Of a stretch of 64,000 bases of DNA, positions 1 to 8,989 are shown piece after piece. The position numbers and the translations under genes are program-made. The notes below the pieces were generated by a model, which was not told where the DNA came from, did no database searches, and saw only the letters and a list, made by a program, of their open reading frames with translations. Source of the DNA: Bacteroidales bacterium (GTDB taxonomy: Bacteria > Bacteroidota > Bacteroidia > Bacteroidales > UBA932); contig JAFSQE010000008.1 in assembly GCA_017446775.1 (NCBI GenBank), positions 83,175 to 147,174 of the forward strand, read 5' to 3'. The stretch's first letter is position 1; each line of letters begins with the position of its first letter.

Positions 1-893
1 AGGTAGAGGTCGATGAAACAGGCCGTCCGGTGGGCGTATATCAGAAGATAAGCAAAGAGAGCAACTTTCTTATAGAGGAGTTCATGCTGCTTGCCAACCG
101 CAGCGTGGCGGAGTTCGTGGCCAAAAAATGCGGATACAAGAATCCCACGATGGTTTACCGTGTCCACGAAGCCCCCAATGCAGAAAAGCTGGGTCATCTG
201 CGCAGCTTTGCAGGCAACTTCGGCCTCAAGATGGGCTCCATAGAGACCACGAAGCAGGCTACCAAGAGCCTGAATGCGCTGCTTAGGGATGCCAGGGGCT
301 CTGCGGCCGCGAATGCCATAGAGATGCTGGCGCTGCGCGCCATGGCCCGCGCCTGCTATTCTACCGACAACGTGGGTCACTACGGCCTCGCATTCCCGTT
401 CTACACCCATTTCACCTCTCCCATCCGCCGCTATCCGGACCTGATGGTGCACCGCCTGCTGGCGCAGTATCTCGAGTCTTTCTACTCCGGACATAAACTG
501 GAAAAGATGCCCGACAGGCACACTTATCAGCTTTGGTGCGAATATTCATCGGCCCGCGAGCAGTTGGCTACCGATGCAGAGCGCGCCAGCATCAAATACA
601 AGCTCACGGAGTTCATGCAGGACAAGATAGGGCAGGAGTTCGACGGGTGCGTGAGCGGCCTTACGGAGTGGGGCATGTATGTTGAGATAGAGCCCACCAA
701 GGTAGAGGGGATGGTATCCCTGAAGACCATCAAAGAGGATTATTTCAGCTTTGACGAGGAGAAATACCGTATCGTGGGGCGGCTGTCGCACCGTTCCTTT
801 ACCCTTGGCGACAAGGTGCGCGTGAGGGTGGTGCGTGCCTCCATGGAACAGAAGCAGATCGATTACGAGTTGATTCTGGACGATATCAGATAG
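1..893 (+). CDS. rnr: Ribonuclease R, C-terminal part (5' end outside window)
   Basis: 3'-to-5' exoribonuclease of the RNase II/R family, acting on structured RNA in the cytoplasm. The frame is open from base 3, so the N-terminal cold-shock domains and the start of the RNB domain lie outside the window. Visible are the end of the RNB domain, with the signature FTSPIRRYPDLMVHRLL, and a C-terminal S1 domain (FDGCVSGLTEWGMYVEIEP onward). The gene ends three bases from the convergent recO stop, so there is no room for a terminator between them. The family is clear. RNase R rather than RNase II is inferred from the S1 end and from Bacteroidota usually carrying this type. Confidence 0.93.
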   Translation, partial: VEVDETGRPVGVYQKISKESNFLIEEFMLLANRSVAEFVAKKCGYKNPTMVYRVHEAPNAEKLGHLRSFAGNFGLKMGSIETTKQATKSLNALLRDARGSAAANAIEMLALRAMARACYSTDNVGHYGLAFPFYTHFTSPIRRYPDLMVHRLLAQYLESFYSGHKLEKMPDRHTYQLWCEYSSAREQLATDAERASIKYKLTEFMQDKIGQEFDGCVSGLTEWGMYVEIEPTKVEGMVSLKTIKEDYFSFDEEKYRIVGRLSHRSFTLGDKVRVRVVRASMEQKQIDYELILDDIR

Positions 894-896
894 AAT

Positions 897-1616
897 CTAC
901 GAAAACAGGTCGTGCAAGACATCCAGCGAGCGGATGTTGAGGTTTTGCGAGAGGTGGTAGGAGAGGTATTCTATCATCTTTTGTGCAAAATCACCGCGCT
1001 GGTTGCCCGAGAGAGGGATTGCCATAGCCTCTTCGCGGGGCAGGGAGAGAATCTGGTGCAGCAGCAGGGAGTTGGCGGCGCTGAAGGTATCTGCCAGCGC
1101 GCCCGGGGCGGTGAACTCTGCGGTGACGGGCATAAACAGCGTTTTGTCGCTCGAATAATTGTCCTTTGGCTGAAATCCCAGCTCCCGGCAGAAATCTGTC
1201 AGGAAGCAGATGTGGAAGTTGGCCACGCTCCCCTCTGCGTTGTTGAGCGCAACGATCTGCTGTTGCAGAAAACTGAAAAGCTCTGTATCCATGGCTCCGT
1301 CAAGCAGCGATCGGTACAGCAGTTCTCCGATAAACAGGGCGATGGCGCTTTTGTACGGGTCGGTGCGCAGGGCGTCCAGCCGGTAGGGGTTTTCATACTC
1401 CCGGATATGCTCCAGTGAACCTTTGTGAGAGGATGCCACAATGTCCAGGATGCCGAGGCTGTGAAAATGGTTCAGCCCGCCGCGCCCCTTGCCCGCGCCG
1501 CGAAGAAAAAAGCCGGTGCGTCCCTTTTCGCAGTCCAGCGCCTGTACCACCAGGGAATGGTCTCCATACTTGGTGAGATGGAGCACGATTATGCGTGTTT
1601 CGCGGTCGGAGGGCAT
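897..1616 (-). CDS. recO: DNA repair protein RecO
   Basis: Recombination mediator that helps RecR load RecA on SSB-coated single-stranded DNA. The 239 residues match RecO in length. The N-terminal OB-fold reads TRIIVLHLTKYGDHSLVVQAL, with the usual basic FFLRGAGKGRG segment, followed by a helical domain with the FCRELGFQP stretch. No zinc-finger cysteine cluster stands out. It is the last gene of a leftward operon: its ATG abuts the rdgB stop codon with no spacer, so it is almost certainly translated from the same mRNA. Confidence 0.9.
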   Translation of the reverse strand: MPSDRETRIIVLHLTKYGDHSLVVQALDCEKGRTGFFLRGAGKGRGGLNHFHSLGILDIVASSHKGSLEHIREYENPYRLDALRTDPYKSAIALFIGELLYRSLLDGAMDTELFSFLQQQIVALNNAEGSVANFHICFLTDFCRELGFQPKDNYSSDKTLFMPVTAEFTAPGALADTFSAANSLLLHQILSLPREEAMAIPLSGNQRGDFAQKMIEYLSYHLSQNLNIRSLDVLHDLFS

Positions 1617-2207
1617 TTATTGCTGAGTCAGGTGTGCTATGAGTTTTTCCACAGCCCGTCCACGGTGCGAGATGGCATTCTTCTCTTCCAGGGACATTGT
1701 CGCCATGGTGCGCTCCATCCCCTCCGGGACAAATACGGGGTCGTATCCGAAACCGAGTGCGCCCATCGGCTCCAGCGAGATATGTCCTTCGCAAATCCCC
1801 TCAAAAGTGTGCAGCACACCCTCTTCTATAAGCGCTATTACGCAGCGGAAGCGGGCGGTGCGCTGCTCAAACGGCACCCCTTCCAGCTCTTTGAGCAGCT
1901 TTACCACATTCCGGGCGGGGTTCTTGGGTTCTCCGGCATAGCGGGCGGAGTATACGCCGGGGGCACCGTTAAGATAGTCCACCTCCAGCCCGGTATCGTC
2001 GGCAAAGCAGGTTTTATGGAACTTTTCCCAGATAAACTGCGCCTTCTCTATCGCATTTTCGGGGATGGTTTCGTGCGTTTCCGGGATATCTTCTGCATAG
2101 CCCAATTCGGCAGGAGTGATTATCTTGAAGGAGTCGCCCAGTTTGCCGGCAATCTCTATCACTTTATTGTGATTCGCCGTGGCGAAAATTATTTCAGAGG
2201 GGTTCAT
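1617..2207 (-). CDS. rdgB: Non-canonical purine NTP pyrophosphatase (RdgB/HAM1)
   Basis: Hydrolyses ITP, dITP and XTP to the monophosphates and so keeps deaminated purines out of DNA and RNA. The 196-residue protein shows the family motifs in order: ATANHNK near the N-terminus, FADDTGLEVDYL, APGVYSARYAG, GFGYDPVF and EEKNAISHRGRA. The start overlaps the stop of the upstream U32 gene by four bases (ATGA type), and the stop abuts recO, placing it in the middle of a tight four-gene operon. Length and motifs are intact. Confidence 0.95.
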   Translation of the reverse strand: MNPSEIIFATANHNKVIEIAGKLGDSFKIITPAELGYAEDIPETHETIPENAIEKAQFIWEKFHKTCFADDTGLEVDYLNGAPGVYSARYAGEPKNPARNVVKLLKELEGVPFEQRTARFRCVIALIEEGVLHTFEGICEGHISLEPMGALGFGYDPVFVPEGMERTMATMSLEEKNAISHRGRAVEKLIAHLTQQ

Positions 2208-3436
2208 GCTTGCTGGAATAGAAAGATTTTATCGCTGCGGCGCAGCTTGGTAGCACATGGGATGGAGCACAAATCGCCTTTGAGGGCCGTTTGCACGGGC
2301 TTCAGGTCAACGCGTATCTCGGGCACTTCAAACTCTAACACGCCGGTGGTGGGGCCGCTTATTATCACCGGGTCGCCGACGGAGAGTTCGCCGGTCTCTA
2401 TCTGCACCTCCGCCACGCCCAGCTTCTCGAACCAGTTGGTAATCTTGCCTATATAGCGTTTGGTGCGGGTCGCCTTGTTGCCGTATACGTCGCTCCACTC
2501 GCCCATTCTGGCGCCCAGGTAGTATCCGTCCCAGAAGCCGCGGTTGAACACGGTGGCCAGGCGCGCCTTGAGCTGCGTCCCGTATTCTGCGCTGTAGGTG
2601 CCCTCCAGGACCGCATCGGCAGCATCGCGGTAGGCGCGGGCGGCGGTCTTTACATATTCGCCGCTGCGGGCGCGTCCCTCAATCTTGAAAACGGTGACCC
2701 CGGCATCGATAATCCTGTCCATGAACTCTATGGTGCAGAGGTCTTTGGGCGACATTATGTACTTGTTGTCTATCTCCAGCTGGTTGCCGTCGTCGCTGTC
2801 GGTGACGATGTAGCTGCGGCGGCACACCTGATAGCAGCTGCCGCGGTTTGCAGAGGCGTTGTGGGCATGCAGCGAGAGGTAGCACTTGCCCGATACGGCC
2901 ATGCACAGCGCGCCGTGGCAGAACATCTCCAGCCGCACAAGATCGCCTCCGGGACCCGTTATCCCTTCTCGTACGATGGCCTCGTGTATCTCCTTAACCT
3001 GAGGCAGGGTCAGCTCCCTGGCCAGCACGATGACATCGGCAAACTGTGCGTAAAATCGCAGGCTCTCTATGTTTGATATGGAGAGCTGGGTGGATATGTG
3101 CACCTCGATGCCCAGCCTGCGGGCCTCGATTATAGCCGCCATGTCGGAGGCGATTACGGCGGTGACTCCCGCCTTCTTTGCCGCCTGCAGCAGCTGCCGC
3201 ATCGGCTCCAGGTCTTCGTTGTAGAAGGTGATGTTGACCGTGAGATAGCTCTTGATGCCGGCATCGCGGCAGATGTCGCACACCTGCTGCAGGTCTTCCA
3301 CCGCAAAATTGTTGGCGGAATGGGAGCGCATGTTAAGGTTGCCAACCCCGAAATATACAGAATCGGCACCGCCCTGGATGGCGGCCTGCAGACATTCAAA
3401 GTTGCCTGCCGGAGCCATTATTTCAAGAGTATCCAT
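2204..3436 (-). CDS. Peptidase U32 family protein, TrhP (YegQ)-like
   Basis: 410-residue U32-family protein. The signature block is complete: EMFCHGALCMAVSGKCYLS followed by NRGSCYQVCRRSY, whose cysteines are those expected to hold an Fe-S cluster. The N-terminal half is barrel-like (LEIMAPAGNFECLQAAIQGG). Members studied in other bacteria act in RNA hydroxylation (TrhP makes 5-hydroxyuridine at tRNA position 34; RlhA acts on 23S rRNA); classical protease activity is doubtful. Length is nearer TrhP than RlhA. It directly abuts the prenyltransferase stop upstream and overlaps rdgB downstream. The exact RNA substrate cannot be read from sequence. Confidence 0.85.
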   Translation of the reverse strand: MDTLEIMAPAGNFECLQAAIQGGADSVYFGVGNLNMRSHSANNFAVEDLQQVCDICRDAGIKSYLTVNITFYNEDLEPMRQLLQAAKKAGVTAVIASDMAAIIEARRLGIEVHISTQLSISNIESLRFYAQFADVIVLARELTLPQVKEIHEAIVREGITGPGGDLVRLEMFCHGALCMAVSGKCYLSLHAHNASANRGSCYQVCRRSYIVTDSDDGNQLEIDNKYIMSPKDLCTIEFMDRIIDAGVTVFKIEGRARSGEYVKTAARAYRDAADAVLEGTYSAEYGTQLKARLATVFNRGFWDGYYLGARMGEWSDVYGNKATRTKRYIGKITNWFEKLGVAEVQIETGELSVGDPVIISGPTTGVLEFEVPEIRVDLKPVQTALKGDLCSIPCATKLRRSDKIFLFQQA

Positions 3437-4414
3437 TTAGTCTTCCCTGTGTATCAGTGATTCTGAGAATTCCCGCAGGATGGCCAGCTGCTCCGGGGTG
3501 AAGCCATTGCCGGAAATGCATGACATCGCCTTCTCGTGGTAATCTTCTATGGTTTTCACGGCATCTTTTTTAACGCCCAGTTCGATATACATCTGCTGCA
3601 TGGCGGCAATCTTCTCCCCTGCGCGGCCGTTGTCCATCGCCATAATCGCACCCAGGCGCTGGCGGCTCTCCCCGCCGGCGCGTTTGAGCGCCTCTACCAG
3701 CAGCCAGGTCTTCTTGCCGGCCAAAATGTCGCCGCCGATCTTCTTGCCGAATATGTGCTGGTCGCCAAAAGTGTCCAGATAATCGTCAGACACCTGGAAC
3801 GCCAGGCCTATCTGCCAGCCGAAGTCGTACAGCGCCTGGGCCTGGTCGGCAGGTGCGCCGGCAATCACGGCCCCCATCTTTGCAGAGCAGGCCAGCAGGG
3901 CGGCCGTCTTGAGGCCAATCATGTTGATGTATTCGTCGCCGGTAACTATCGGTTGCGTCTCAAACTCCATGTCGTACTGCTGTCCTTCGCACACTTCGGC
4001 GCCCATACGGGTGAAAAGCTCCAGCACCTGCGGCTGTTTCTCTGCAGGGCACGCCGCCAGATACTTGTAGGCCAGAATGCACATCACGTCGCCGGAGAGT
4101 ATCGCTACGTTGTCGTTCCATTTTTTGCATACCGTAAGCTGGCCGCGACGGGTGTCGGCACGGTCCATGATATCGTCGTGCAGCAGGGTAAAGTTGTGGA
4201 AGATTTCAAGCGCCAGGGCGGGGGATATTATGTTATCGCCGATATTGTCGCTGTAGAGGTTGTAGGTGGCCAGGCAAAGGCGCGGCCGCAGCCTCTTGCC
4301 GCCAATCGACATCATATACTCCAGTGGCTCGTACAACCCTGCCGGTTCTTTTACAAACTTAAGGTTGCAGATTGCACGTGCTATTATGGCTTCCTGCTCT
4401 TTAAGGGAATACAT
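3437..4414 (-). CDS. Polyprenyl (FPP/GGPP-type) synthase
   Basis: Trans-isoprenyl diphosphate synthase, condensing IPP with an allylic diphosphate for quinone side chains and undecaprenyl carriers. Taking the ATG at 4414 gives 325 residues; a longer frame exists upstream, but homology begins at MYSLKEQEAI and a TATCTTTG box lies inside the extension. Motifs are GGKRLRPRL, the first aspartate-rich motif DDIMD followed by RADTRRG, and the second, FQVSDDYLD. Phenylalanine sits five residues before the first motif, typical of a short-chain C15-C20 product, though chain length is inferred. First gene of the ispA-U32-rdgB-recO operon. Confidence 0.9.
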   Translation of the reverse strand: MYSLKEQEAIIARAICNLKFVKEPAGLYEPLEYMMSIGGKRLRPRLCLATYNLYSDNIGDNIISPALALEIFHNFTLLHDDIMDRADTRRGQLTVCKKWNDNVAILSGDVMCILAYKYLAACPAEKQPQVLELFTRMGAEVCEGQQYDMEFETQPIVTGDEYINMIGLKTAALLACSAKMGAVIAGAPADQAQALYDFGWQIGLAFQVSDDYLDTFGDQHIFGKKIGGDILAGKKTWLLVEALKRAGGESRQRLGAIMAMDNGRAGEKIAAMQQMYIELGVKKDAVKTIEDYHEKAMSCISGNGFTPEQLAILREFSESLIHRED

Positions 4415-4436
4415 CTTTTTAAAAGTTTTTGCTTCG

Positions 4437-4444
4437 CAAAGATA
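4437..4444 (-). promoter_or_regulatory. Candidate -7 box (TATCTTTG) for the prenyl synthase operon
   Basis: A perfect Bacteroidota -7 element TAnnTTTG lies 22 bases before the ATG at 4414. No TTTG -33 element is present at the expected 19-base spacing, so confidence is moderate. Confidence 0.5.
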
Positions 4445-4481
4445 GTGAAATGCCGGCAATCTTCTACCTGGAAACGGCAGG

Positions 4482-5222
4482 TCAATTTCTTACTGCGGAT
4501 ATCTCTATTACGCGGGCAACGCCCTCCGCTACTGTAAAGCGGATGTTGTACGGGCCGTAGCACATACCCCAGACCTTGCCTGGGTCGCTGTCGTAGGATA
4601 CACGCGGATCCAGCTCCAGCAGTTGCCGGATCTGTTCCAGAAGTTTATCCCGCCCGTCGCGAGGCCCCGCCGTGTCTTGCCCGTCACGAACGGGTTTTTC
4701 CCCGTTATCTTCCAGGGCGTCCGTCACCCCCGGTGCGAATTCCACGCTGATCCGGTGGTCTTTTGTGGGGCCGGTGTATCCGTCGCAGGCCTCGCCGATG
4801 CAGTCGGCATATGGGATGTAGGGCTTGATATCGTATATCGGGGTGCCATCCAGCAGGTCTGCACCCGCAACGTGAAGCAGCGGCCCGCGGTCGGGGGTCA
4901 TTTCGACCCTGAGCAGCCGTACGGCCGACATCCCGATGCCGTTTGGCCTGTATGGCGAGCGGGAGGCGAATACGCCGATGCGGGTGTTGCCTCCAAGCCG
5001 CGGCGGGCGTACGGTAAAGGCACCGTCCCACCTGGCTTCGCTGAAGCCCCAGATGAGCCAGATGTGGGAGAAGCTGTCAAGGCCGCGCACCGCATCCGGG
5101 CTGCGGAACCCCGGGGTGAACTCTACGGTGGCGGTACAGTCCCGGGCCAGACGGCTCTGACGGGGGATTCCGAACTTCTCCGGGAACGGGGAGCGGATGT
5201 GTGCTACAGGGGTGATATCCAT
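4482..5222 (-). CDS. trmO: tRNA (N6-threonylcarbamoyladenosine-37) methyltransferase TrmO
   Basis: SAM-dependent enzyme that adds a methyl group to t6A37 of ANN-decoding tRNAs (VirR/YaeB family). The start at 5222 (MDITPVAHIRSPFPEKFGIP) gives 246 residues and matches the usual N-terminus; the open frame extends further but would run through the promoter. Conserved blocks include FGIPRQ, LDSFSHIWLIWGF, RPPRLGGNTRIGVFASRSPYRPNGIGMS and LDIKPYIPY-like IYDIKPYIPYAD. A short low-similarity stretch near residues 155-195 (ALEDNGEKPVRDGQDTAG) looks like an insertion. Divergent from rpsL. Confidence 0.93.
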   Translation of the reverse strand: MDITPVAHIRSPFPEKFGIPRQSRLARDCTATVEFTPGFRSPDAVRGLDSFSHIWLIWGFSEARWDGAFTVRPPRLGGNTRIGVFASRSPYRPNGIGMSAVRLLRVEMTPDRGPLLHVAGADLLDGTPIYDIKPYIPYADCIGEACDGYTGPTKDHRISVEFAPGVTDALEDNGEKPVRDGQDTAGPRDGRDKLLEQIRQLLELDPRVSYDSDPGKVWGMCYGPYNIRFTVAEGVARVIEISAVRN

Positions 5223-5230
5223 ATCGGAAA

Positions 5231-5260
5231 CAAAGATAATCAAACGTGCTTTTTGTGCAA
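5231..5260 (-). promoter_or_regulatory. trmO promoter (TTTTG-N19-TATCTTTG)
   Basis: On the minus strand TTTTG ends at 5258 and TATCTTTG occupies 5238-5231, with exactly 19 bases between, a full match to the Bacteroidota primary sigma consensus. The ATG is only eight bases beyond the -7 box, so the mRNA should have almost no leader. Confidence 0.8.
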
Positions 5261-5266
5261 AACGTG

Positions 5267-5296
5267 TTGATATTCTTAAAAATATTGCTATCTTTG
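5267..5296 (+). promoter_or_regulatory. rpsL operon promoter (TTG-N19-TATCTTTG)
   Basis: TTG at 5267-5269 and TATCTTTG at 5289-5296 are 19 bases apart. It lies about 50 bases before rpsL and is interleaved with the opposite-facing trmO promoter. Confidence 0.82.
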
Positions 5297-5348
5297 CAGC
5301 CCGCAAAAAAGCGGCCTATTTACTTAAATAAAAGATTAATAACTTTTT

Positions 5349-5732
<384 letters not shown>

Positions 5733-5761
5733 TCATTCACATTAATTAATTCTGTTGAAAA

Positions 5762-6238
5762 ATGAGAAAAACGAAGCCTAGAAAGAGGATTCTACTTCCT
5801 GATCCGAAGTACAATGACGTGCTTGTAACACGTTTTGTCAACAACCTTATGTTGCAGGGGAAGAAGAGTATCGCGTATTCTATTTTTTACGATGCCATTG
5901 ACATGGTAGGCGAGAAGATGAAAGATTCTGACAAGGCTCCTATAGAAGTCTGGAAGCAGGCCCTGGAGAACATCACTCCCCAGATCGAGGTCAAGAGCCG
6001 CCGTGTAGGTGGTGCGAACTTCCAGGTTCCTACAGAGATCCGACCTGAACGCAAAATCTCCATCTCCATGAAGAATATGGTTCTCTACGCCCGTAAGCGT
6101 TCCGGTCACTCAATGGCCGAAAAGTTATGTGCCGAGATAATTGCGGCTTACAACAACGAAGGTGCCGCATTCAAGCGTAAGGAGGATATGCACAAGATGG
6201 CAGAGGCCAACAAGGCATTTGCTCACTTCCGCTTCTAA
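5762..6238 (+). CDS. rpsG: 30S ribosomal protein S7
   Basis: Primary 16S rRNA-binding protein that organises the 3' major domain of the small subunit. 158 residues, complete, beginning [25 protein letters not shown] and containing the [17 protein letters not shown] block typical of S7. It lies 29 bases after rpsL and 21 before fusA in the same operon. Confidence 0.98.
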   Translation: MRKTKPRKRILLPDPKYNDVLVTRFVNNLMLQGKKSIAYSIFYDAIDMVGEKMKDSDKAPIEVWKQALENITPQIEVKSRRVGGANFQVPTEIRPERKISISMKNMVLYARKRSGHSMAEKLCAEIIAAYNNEGAAFKRKEDMHKMAEANKAFAHFRF

Positions 6239-6259
6239 TTCTTTTCTGTGAGGGGTTGG

Positions 6260-8365
6260 ATGGCAAGAGACCTGACATACACGAGGAACATCGGTATAAT
6301 GGCTCACATCGACGCCGGCAAAACCACGACCAGCGAGCGAATCCTGTATTACACGGGTAAGACTCACAAGATCGGGGAGGTGCACGACGGAGCTGCCACC
6401 ATGGACTGGATGGTCCAGGAGCAGGAGCGCGGCATTACCATTACGTCTGCCGCAACCACCGCTTTCTGGAACCACGACGGGGAGAAATACCAGATCAACC
6501 TGATAGACACTCCCGGCCATGTGGATTTTACCGTTGAGGTAGAGCGTTCGCTGCGCGTGCTGGACGGCACCATAGCGACGTTCTGCGCGGTAGGTCGTGT
6601 CCAGCCGCAATCGGAGACGGTATGGCGTCAAGCCGACAAATACCATGTCCCCAAGATTGCGTATGTCAACAAGATGGACCGTACCGGAGCCGATTTCCTG
6701 GCAGTGGTGGAGGAGATCCACACCAAACTAGGCGCCAACGCGGTGCCGGTTTGCCTCCCTATCGGGGCAGAGGACAATTTCGAGGGGATTGTGGACCTTA
6801 TCGCAATGAAGGCGATTTATTACGATAACGGTACCGAGCTCGTGAACTACGAGATAAAGGATATTCCCGCCGATATGAGGGCCGAAGCCGAAGAGTGGAG
6901 GGGCAGGCTGCTGGAGACAGTGGCCGAGACCGACGACGCCATCATGACCAAGTTCTTTGACAACCCGGACTCGATTACCGAGGCGGAGATTATCGCAGCG
7001 TTGCGCAAGGCGACCCTGGACATGACCCTGGTGCCTACCTGCTGCGGTTCGTCTTTCAAGAACAAGGGTATCCAGTTCCTGCTGGATGCAGTGGTGCGCT
7101 ACCTGCCCAGTCCGCTGGACGTGGGCAGCGTGTTTGGCACAAACCCCAAGACCGGTAACGAGGTTGAACGCAAGCCCAGCGTGAACGATCCGTTCTGCGC
7201 GCTTGTGTTCAAAATCGCCACCGATCCGTTTGTGGGTCGTCTCGCCTTCCTCAGGGCATATTCCGGACGCCTGGATTCAGGCTCCTATGTGCTCAATACC
7301 CGCACAGACAAGAAAGAACGCGTTGCACGACTGTATCAGATGCACAGCAACAAGCAGAACCCCATAGACTTTGTGGAGGCAGGTGATATCTGCGCCGCAG
7401 TTGGGTTCAAGGAGCTGCGCACCGGTGATACAATTTGCGTCGAAGACAAACCCGTCGTGCTGGAGTCGATGGTCTTCCCCGAACCCGTTATCGGAGTTGC
7501 GGTGGAGCCCAAGACCCAGAGCGACATAGACAAGCTGGCGATGGCGCTTTCCAAACTCTCTGAAGAGGACCCGACATTCTCTGTCGAGACCGATTCCGAG
7601 ACCGGACAGACCATTATCAGTGGCATGGGTGAGCTTCATCTGGACATTATCATAGACCGTCTGCGCCGCGAATTCGGCGTAGAGATCAACCAGGGCGCCC
7701 CGCAGGTCAACTACAAGGAGACAATCCGTGGTTCTTACCAGATTCACGAGACCTTCAGCAAGCAGACCGGCGGCCGCGGAAAGTATGCCGATATCGTGGC
7801 GGAGTTCTCTCCTGCCGACGAAGGTGTCACCGGCCTGCAGTTTATCGACGAGGTCAAAGGTGGCAACATTCCGCGCGAGTTTATACCCGCGGTGGAGAAG
7901 GGCATAAAGTCCTCTATGGCAAACGGCGTGCTGGCCGGTTACCAGATGATGGCTCTCAAGGTAAGGTTGCTGGACGGTGCATACCACCCGGTGGATTCCG
8001 ATTCCATGTCGTTCGAGATATGCGCCCACCTGGCATTCCGCAATGCACTGTTGAAGTGCAAGCCGGTTCTGCTTGAGCCCATAATGAAACTTGAGGTTGT
8101 AACACCCGAAGAGTACATGGGCGACATCCAGGGCGATCTGAACCGCCGTCGCGGTCAGATCCAGGATATGGACAGCAAGGGCAACGCCCGCATTCTGAAG
8201 GCGCTGGTTCCGCTGTCGGAGCAGTTTGGATATGTCACAGTGCTCAGGACCCTGTCGAGCGGTCGCGCTACCAGCTCTATGGAGTTCAGCCACTACGAAG
8301 AGGTGCCCACCAACATCGCACGCGAGGTGGTGGAACGTCTGGGACGCAAATTTATTGGAGGATAA
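6260..8365 (+). CDS. fusA: Elongation factor G
   Basis: Translocation GTPase. 701 residues from the ATG at 6260; a GTG 12 bases upstream is in frame, but AGGGG at 6251-6255 is well placed for the ATG and homology starts at [13 protein letters not shown] motifs are AHIDAGKTT (G1), DTPGHVDF (G3) and NKMD (G4). Domain IV/V landmarks such as [22 protein letters not shown] and the C-terminal [19 protein letters not shown] are present. The position after rpsG and before rpsJ marks it as the canonical copy rather than the EF-G2 paralogue common in this phylum. Confidence 0.97.
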   Translation: MARDLTYTRNIGIMAHIDAGKTTTSERILYYTGKTHKIGEVHDGAATMDWMVQEQERGITITSAATTAFWNHDGEKYQINLIDTPGHVDFTVEVERSLRVLDGTIATFCAVGRVQPQSETVWRQADKYHVPKIAYVNKMDRTGADFLAVVEEIHTKLGANAVPVCLPIGAEDNFEGIVDLIAMKAIYYDNGTELVNYEIKDIPADMRAEAEEWRGRLLETVAETDDAIMTKFFDNPDSITEAEIIAALRKATLDMTLVPTCCGSSFKNKGIQFLLDAVVRYLPSPLDVGSVFGTNPKTGNEVERKPSVNDPFCALVFKIATDPFVGRLAFLRAYSGRLDSGSYVLNTRTDKKERVARLYQMHSNKQNPIDFVEAGDICAAVGFKELRTGDTICVEDKPVVLESMVFPEPVIGVAVEPKTQSDIDKLAMALSKLSEEDPTFSVETDSETGQTIISGMGELHLDIIIDRLRREFGVEINQGAPQVNYKETIRGSYQIHETFSKQTGGRGKYADIVAEFSPADEGVTGLQFIDEVKGGNIPREFIPAVEKGIKSSMANGVLAGYQMMALKVRLLDGAYHPVDSDSMSFEICAHLAFRNALLKCKPVLLEPIMKLEVVTPEEYMGDIQGDLNRRRGQIQDMDSKGNARILKALVPLSEQFGYVTVLRTLSSGRATSSMEFSHYEEVPTNIAREVVERLGRKFIGG

Positions 8366-8386
8366 AATTCAAAAAACAGTTATATA

Positions 8387-8695
8387 ATGAGTCAAAAAAT
8401 CAGAATCAAACTTAAATCTTACGACCATGCGTTGGTAGACAAGTCTACCGACCAGCTCGTAAAGACAGTCAAGAGCACTGGCGCTGTGGTCAGCGGGCCT
8501 ATCCCCCTGCCTACAGACAAGAAGATCTTCACTGTCAACCGCTCGACTTTCGTAAACAAGAAAGCCCGTGAGCAGTTCTCCCTCAGCTCTTTCTGCCGTC
8601 TGGTGGACATTTACTCTTCCAACCCCAAGACTATCGACGCGCTGATGCGCCTCGAGCTCCCCAGTGGTGTTGACGTAGAGATTAAGGTCAACTAA
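8387..8695 (+). CDS. rpsJ: 30S ribosomal protein S10
   Basis: Small-subunit protein, also the transcription factor NusE. 102 residues, [21 protein letters not shown] to [14 protein letters not shown], complete. It follows fusA by 21 bases. In many Bacteroidales rpsJ is followed at once by rplC, rplD, rplW and the rest of the S10/spc cluster; here it is followed by a tRNA gene and unrelated minus-strand genes, so the cluster appears split. Confidence 0.98.
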   Translation: MSQKIRIKLKSYDHALVDKSTDQLVKTVKSTGAVVSGPIPLPTDKKIFTVNRSTFVNKKAREQFSLSSFCRLVDIYSSNPKTIDALMRLELPSGVDVEIKVN

Positions 8696-8739
8696 CGTCT
8701 AAAAGAGAGCGATACATACTATTTTCCGGATAGTTTGCA

Positions 8740-8747
8740 TATATTTG
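8740..8747 (+). promoter_or_regulatory. Candidate tRNA promoter -7 box (TATATTTG)
   Basis: TATATTTG fits TAnnTTTG and ends 10 bases before the first base of the tRNA. The -33 position holds only a T-rich stretch. The tRNA may also be read through from rpsJ. Confidence 0.55.
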
Positions 8748-8757
8748 CACCGGAAAC

Positions 8758-8831
8758 GGTCCCATAGCTCAGTTGGTTAGAGCATCTGACTCATAATCAG
8801 GGGGTCGCAGGATCATGCCCTGCTGGGACCA
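8758..8831 (+). tRNA. tRNA with CAU anticodon (elongator Met, or Ile2 if lysidine-modified)
   Basis: A full cloverleaf can be drawn: acceptor GGTCCCA with TGGGACC, D arm GCTC/GAGC, anticodon stem TCTGA/TCAGG (one T-G pair) around loop CTCATAA, T stem GCAGG/CCTGC, discriminator A. CCA is not encoded. The CAU loop is not that of an initiator (no three G-C pairs flanking it), so it is elongator Met or tRNA-Ile2. The T loop reads ATCATGC rather than TTCRANY: positions 54 and 58 are A and T, the reverse of the conserved T54 and A58. Confidence 0.93.
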
Positions 8832-8840
8832 CAAAAAAAA

Positions 8841-8866
8841 GACAGCCGAACGCTGTCTTTTTTTTT
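8841..8866 (+). terminator. Terminator after the CAU tRNA, fused to a long inverted repeat
   Basis: GACAGC (8841-8846), a five-base loop and GCTGTC (8852-8857), then nine T. The inverted repeat continues outward through the A run and T run: GGGACCACA at the tRNA 3' end (8825-8833) is matched by TGTGGTCCC ending at 8874. The longer hairpin could therefore pair with the 3' strand of the tRNA acceptor stem. Confidence 0.85.
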
Positions 8867-8894
8867 GTGGTCCCTTGGACCACTTATTTTACTA

Positions 8895-8936
8895 GGGGGC
8901 TACCGCCCCCTAAAACCCCTGCGGCGCAAGGCGCCG
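8895..8936. repeat. Palindromic unit of two hairpins, possibly a dispersed REP-like element
   Basis: GGGGGC-TACC-GCCCCC (8895-8910) is followed by TAAAACCCCT and a second perfect hairpin CGGCGC-AAG-GCGCCG (8922-8936). A closely related string, GGCTAC then GCCCCCTGAAACCCCT, occurs at 63698-63719, suggesting a repeat family in this genome. Confidence 0.6.
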
Positions 8937-8967
8937 GACAGCCGAACGCTGTCTTTTTTTTGTGGTC
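8937..8967. terminator. Second copy of the tRNA terminator block
   Basis: GACAGC (8937-8942), CGAAC, GCTGTC (8948-8953), eight T and GTGGTC (8962-8967) repeat the block at 8841-8872, 96 bases further on. Its A-poor left side makes it a rightward terminator at best; it lies 23 bases beyond the stop of the leftward gene at 8990. Confidence 0.6.
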
Positions 8968-8989
8968 AGCATTTCCATAGAGATTCAAT

